DNA from: Desulfobacter curvatus DSM 3379
GTDB taxonomy: Bacteria > Desulfobacterota > Desulfobacteria > Desulfobacterales > Desulfobacteraceae
Assembly: GCF_000373985.1 (NCBI RefSeq)
Contig: NZ_KB892931.1
Location: forward strand, 1 to 6,979
Direction of reading: 5' to 3'
Length of the DNA: 6,979 nt
The translations under genes and the position numbers were made by a program. Under the pieces are notes generated by a model that saw only the letters and a program-made list of their open reading frames with translations, had not been told where the DNA came from and did not search any database. Shown here in pieces: positions 6,246-6,979 of the stretch (its first letter is position 1; each line of letters starts with the position of its first letter).

Positions 6246-6788
6246 TCAGTCCAGATGAGCTACCAAAGATTTAAAATTTTCATCAATCGTACCGGGATGA
6301 TATTTCGTATGACCTATAAGCTTCCATTCTCCATTGATTTTGTTCCAGGTAAAATACCGGATAGATTTCTTTACATACTTACCTCTTCCGACAAAAAGAG
6401 ATTTTACAACAACACCGCCAGGAAAAACATCCATTGACTGAGTATTAACTGAGAGAGAAACATGCCACATCTTCAAGTTTGAAAATTGCTGTCTCTTTCG
6501 GTCCTCAAACTTTTTCGGTGTAAACCTCCCACCAGGTAAATCAATAAGAGCATTTGTAGAATAAAAATCAGAAAAATTATGGGCATCATACTTTTTGTAC
6601 TTCTCATAGAACGCGTTTGTTACGAGCAAAACCTCTTCCCGGACAACGCTCAAATTGCTAAGATCCAAATCAGTGATAGTTGGATTGATTGGGATTTTAG
6701 GTGATTTGTTTGAAGTACACGCCGTTAGTGTCCCTCCGGTAAGCCTGCATGAATTCAATCTCCGCAGCTGATATAACGGTCCCATCAA
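6246..6788 (-). CDS. NTF2-like lipoprotein, signal peptide disrupted by an IS66-type insertion
   Basis: The open frame gives 180 residues from a TTG at 6788 (next ATG at 6785). A lipobox, LTAC (21-24), is followed by TSNKSPK, the normal layout of a mature outer-membrane or periplasmic lipoprotein with Cys24 as the acylated residue. The sequence before it (MMGPLYQLRRLNSCRLT) is not a signal peptide: it lacks a hydrophobic core. The junction coincides with GTAAGC at 6739, the terminus of an IS66-type element, so these first 17 residues come from the transposon. The mature part (about 47-165) has an NTF2/SnoaL-like pattern: a helix with VTNAFYEKYKKYDAHNFSDFYS, then LPGGRF, strands, and a final WNKINGEWKLIGHTKYHPG. 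This resembles the small NTF2-like domains of envelope proteins. The original start and export signal are lost from this copy, so it is probably a pseudogene or is made unexported. No function beyond ligand binding or a scaffold role can be assigned. Confidence 0.65.
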   Translation of the reverse strand: MMGPLYQLRRLNSCRLTGGTLTACTSNKSPKIPINPTITDLDLSNLSVVREEVLLVTNAFYEKYKKYDAHNFSDFYSTNALIDLPGGRFTPKKFEDRKRQQFSNLKMWHVSLSVNTQSMDVFPGGVVVKSLFVGRGKYVKKSIRYFTWNKINGEWKLIGHTKYHPGTIDENFKSLVAHLD

Positions 6789-6979
6789 TATTTTAAGGAG
6801 GGACCCATGAATAAAACAAAACTGACGGACACACAGTATTCAGCACTGGAAAAGGTGGCACAGCAGTTTACAGCCTGGAGAGAAACGCGGACAAAAAGAG
6901 GACGTATTCCGGATTCGTTATGGTCTGCGGCTGTGGATCTTTTTCATTCTTATGGCCTGAGTATAAATAAGATTGCACA
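6739..6979 (+). mobile_element. IS66-family insertion sequence, left end (partial)
   Basis: The proposed left end begins GTAAGCCTGCATGAATTC at 6739. IS66-family inverted repeats characteristically start with GTAAG. The 68-base leader then reaches the ribosome site and first gene of the element at 6807. Host sequence to the left is the lipoprotein gene, broken exactly here. IS66 elements duplicate 8 bases of target, so the expected duplication is TCCCTCCG (6731-6738). The other copy and the right end lie beyond the window. Confidence 0.65.
6807..6979 (+). CDS. IS66-family accessory protein (TnpA-like), partial
   Basis: The gene starts at an ATG preceded by a strong ribosome site, AAGGAGG (6795-6801), five bases away. 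The window ends after 57 codons. The visible part includes QQFTAWRETRTKRGRIPDSL and then WSAAVDLFHSYGLSINKIA. This is the first helix pair of a helix-turn-helix DNA-binding protein and matches the small first ORF of IS66 elements found in Desulfobacterota and relatives (recognised from memory). In IS66 this protein accompanies TnpB and the TnpC transposase, which should follow downstream. It probably binds the element ends. Confidence 0.7.
   Translation, partial: MNKTKLTDTQYSALEKVAQQFTAWRETRTKRGRIPDSLWSAAVDLFHSYGLSINKIA

Noticed and set aside
6255..6437. Plus-strand open frame, 60 residues
   Set aside because: It is antisense to the conserved NTF2-like region of the lipoprotein gene.

Overview
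This looks like a mosaic accessory region from a Gram-negative bacterium. It combines the C-terminal part of a CHAT-type cysteine protease, a very AT-rich block of three minus-strand genes, a lipoprotein gene interrupted by a transposon, and the first part of an IS66-family element. The lipobox of the broken lipoprotein supports a Gram-negative host. The IS66 accessory protein type and the CHAT/TPR-style protein are the kind found in Desulfobacterota and large sulfur bacteria. That taxonomic hint rests on recollection of the families only.

Layout, left to right. Positions 1-179 have no securely supported gene but carry a nested inverted repeat. Positions 276-1310 (+) encode a complete CHAT protease domain with its His and Cys in place. 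The usual N-terminal repeat (sensor) region is missing and the reading frame has no normal start codon. Positions 1311-1664 are gene-free. Positions 1665-5123 (-) encode a 1152-residue chimera: an unrecognised N-terminus, an intact KaiC-like RecA-fold ATPase, a second degenerate KaiC-like domain, and a C-terminal IS256/Mutator-type transposase domain. The second catalytic Asp of that transposase domain is replaced by Gln. Upstream on the same strand are a 55-residue single-span membrane protein (5204-5371) and a four-span membrane protein (5379-5795). The membrane genes are 7 bases apart, so the three genes probably form one operon, read from a candidate promoter near 5882-5911. Positions 5796-6245 are otherwise gene-free. 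Positions 6246-6788 (-) encode an NTF2-like lipoprotein whose signal peptide was cut by an IS66-type element starting at about 6739. The element's first gene begins at 6807 and runs off the window.

The most unusual item is the KaiC-ATPase/transposase fusion. Mobile elements such as Tn7, Mu and IS21 pair a transposase with a separate regulatory ATPase. Here a KaiC-type ATPase is joined to a transposase domain that has probably lost catalysis and shares an operon with two small membrane proteins. This suggests a domesticated, ATP-driven nucleic-acid-binding machine, possibly defensive or regulatory, but the function is inference. The facing CHAT protease may be related or may only be a neighbouring relic.
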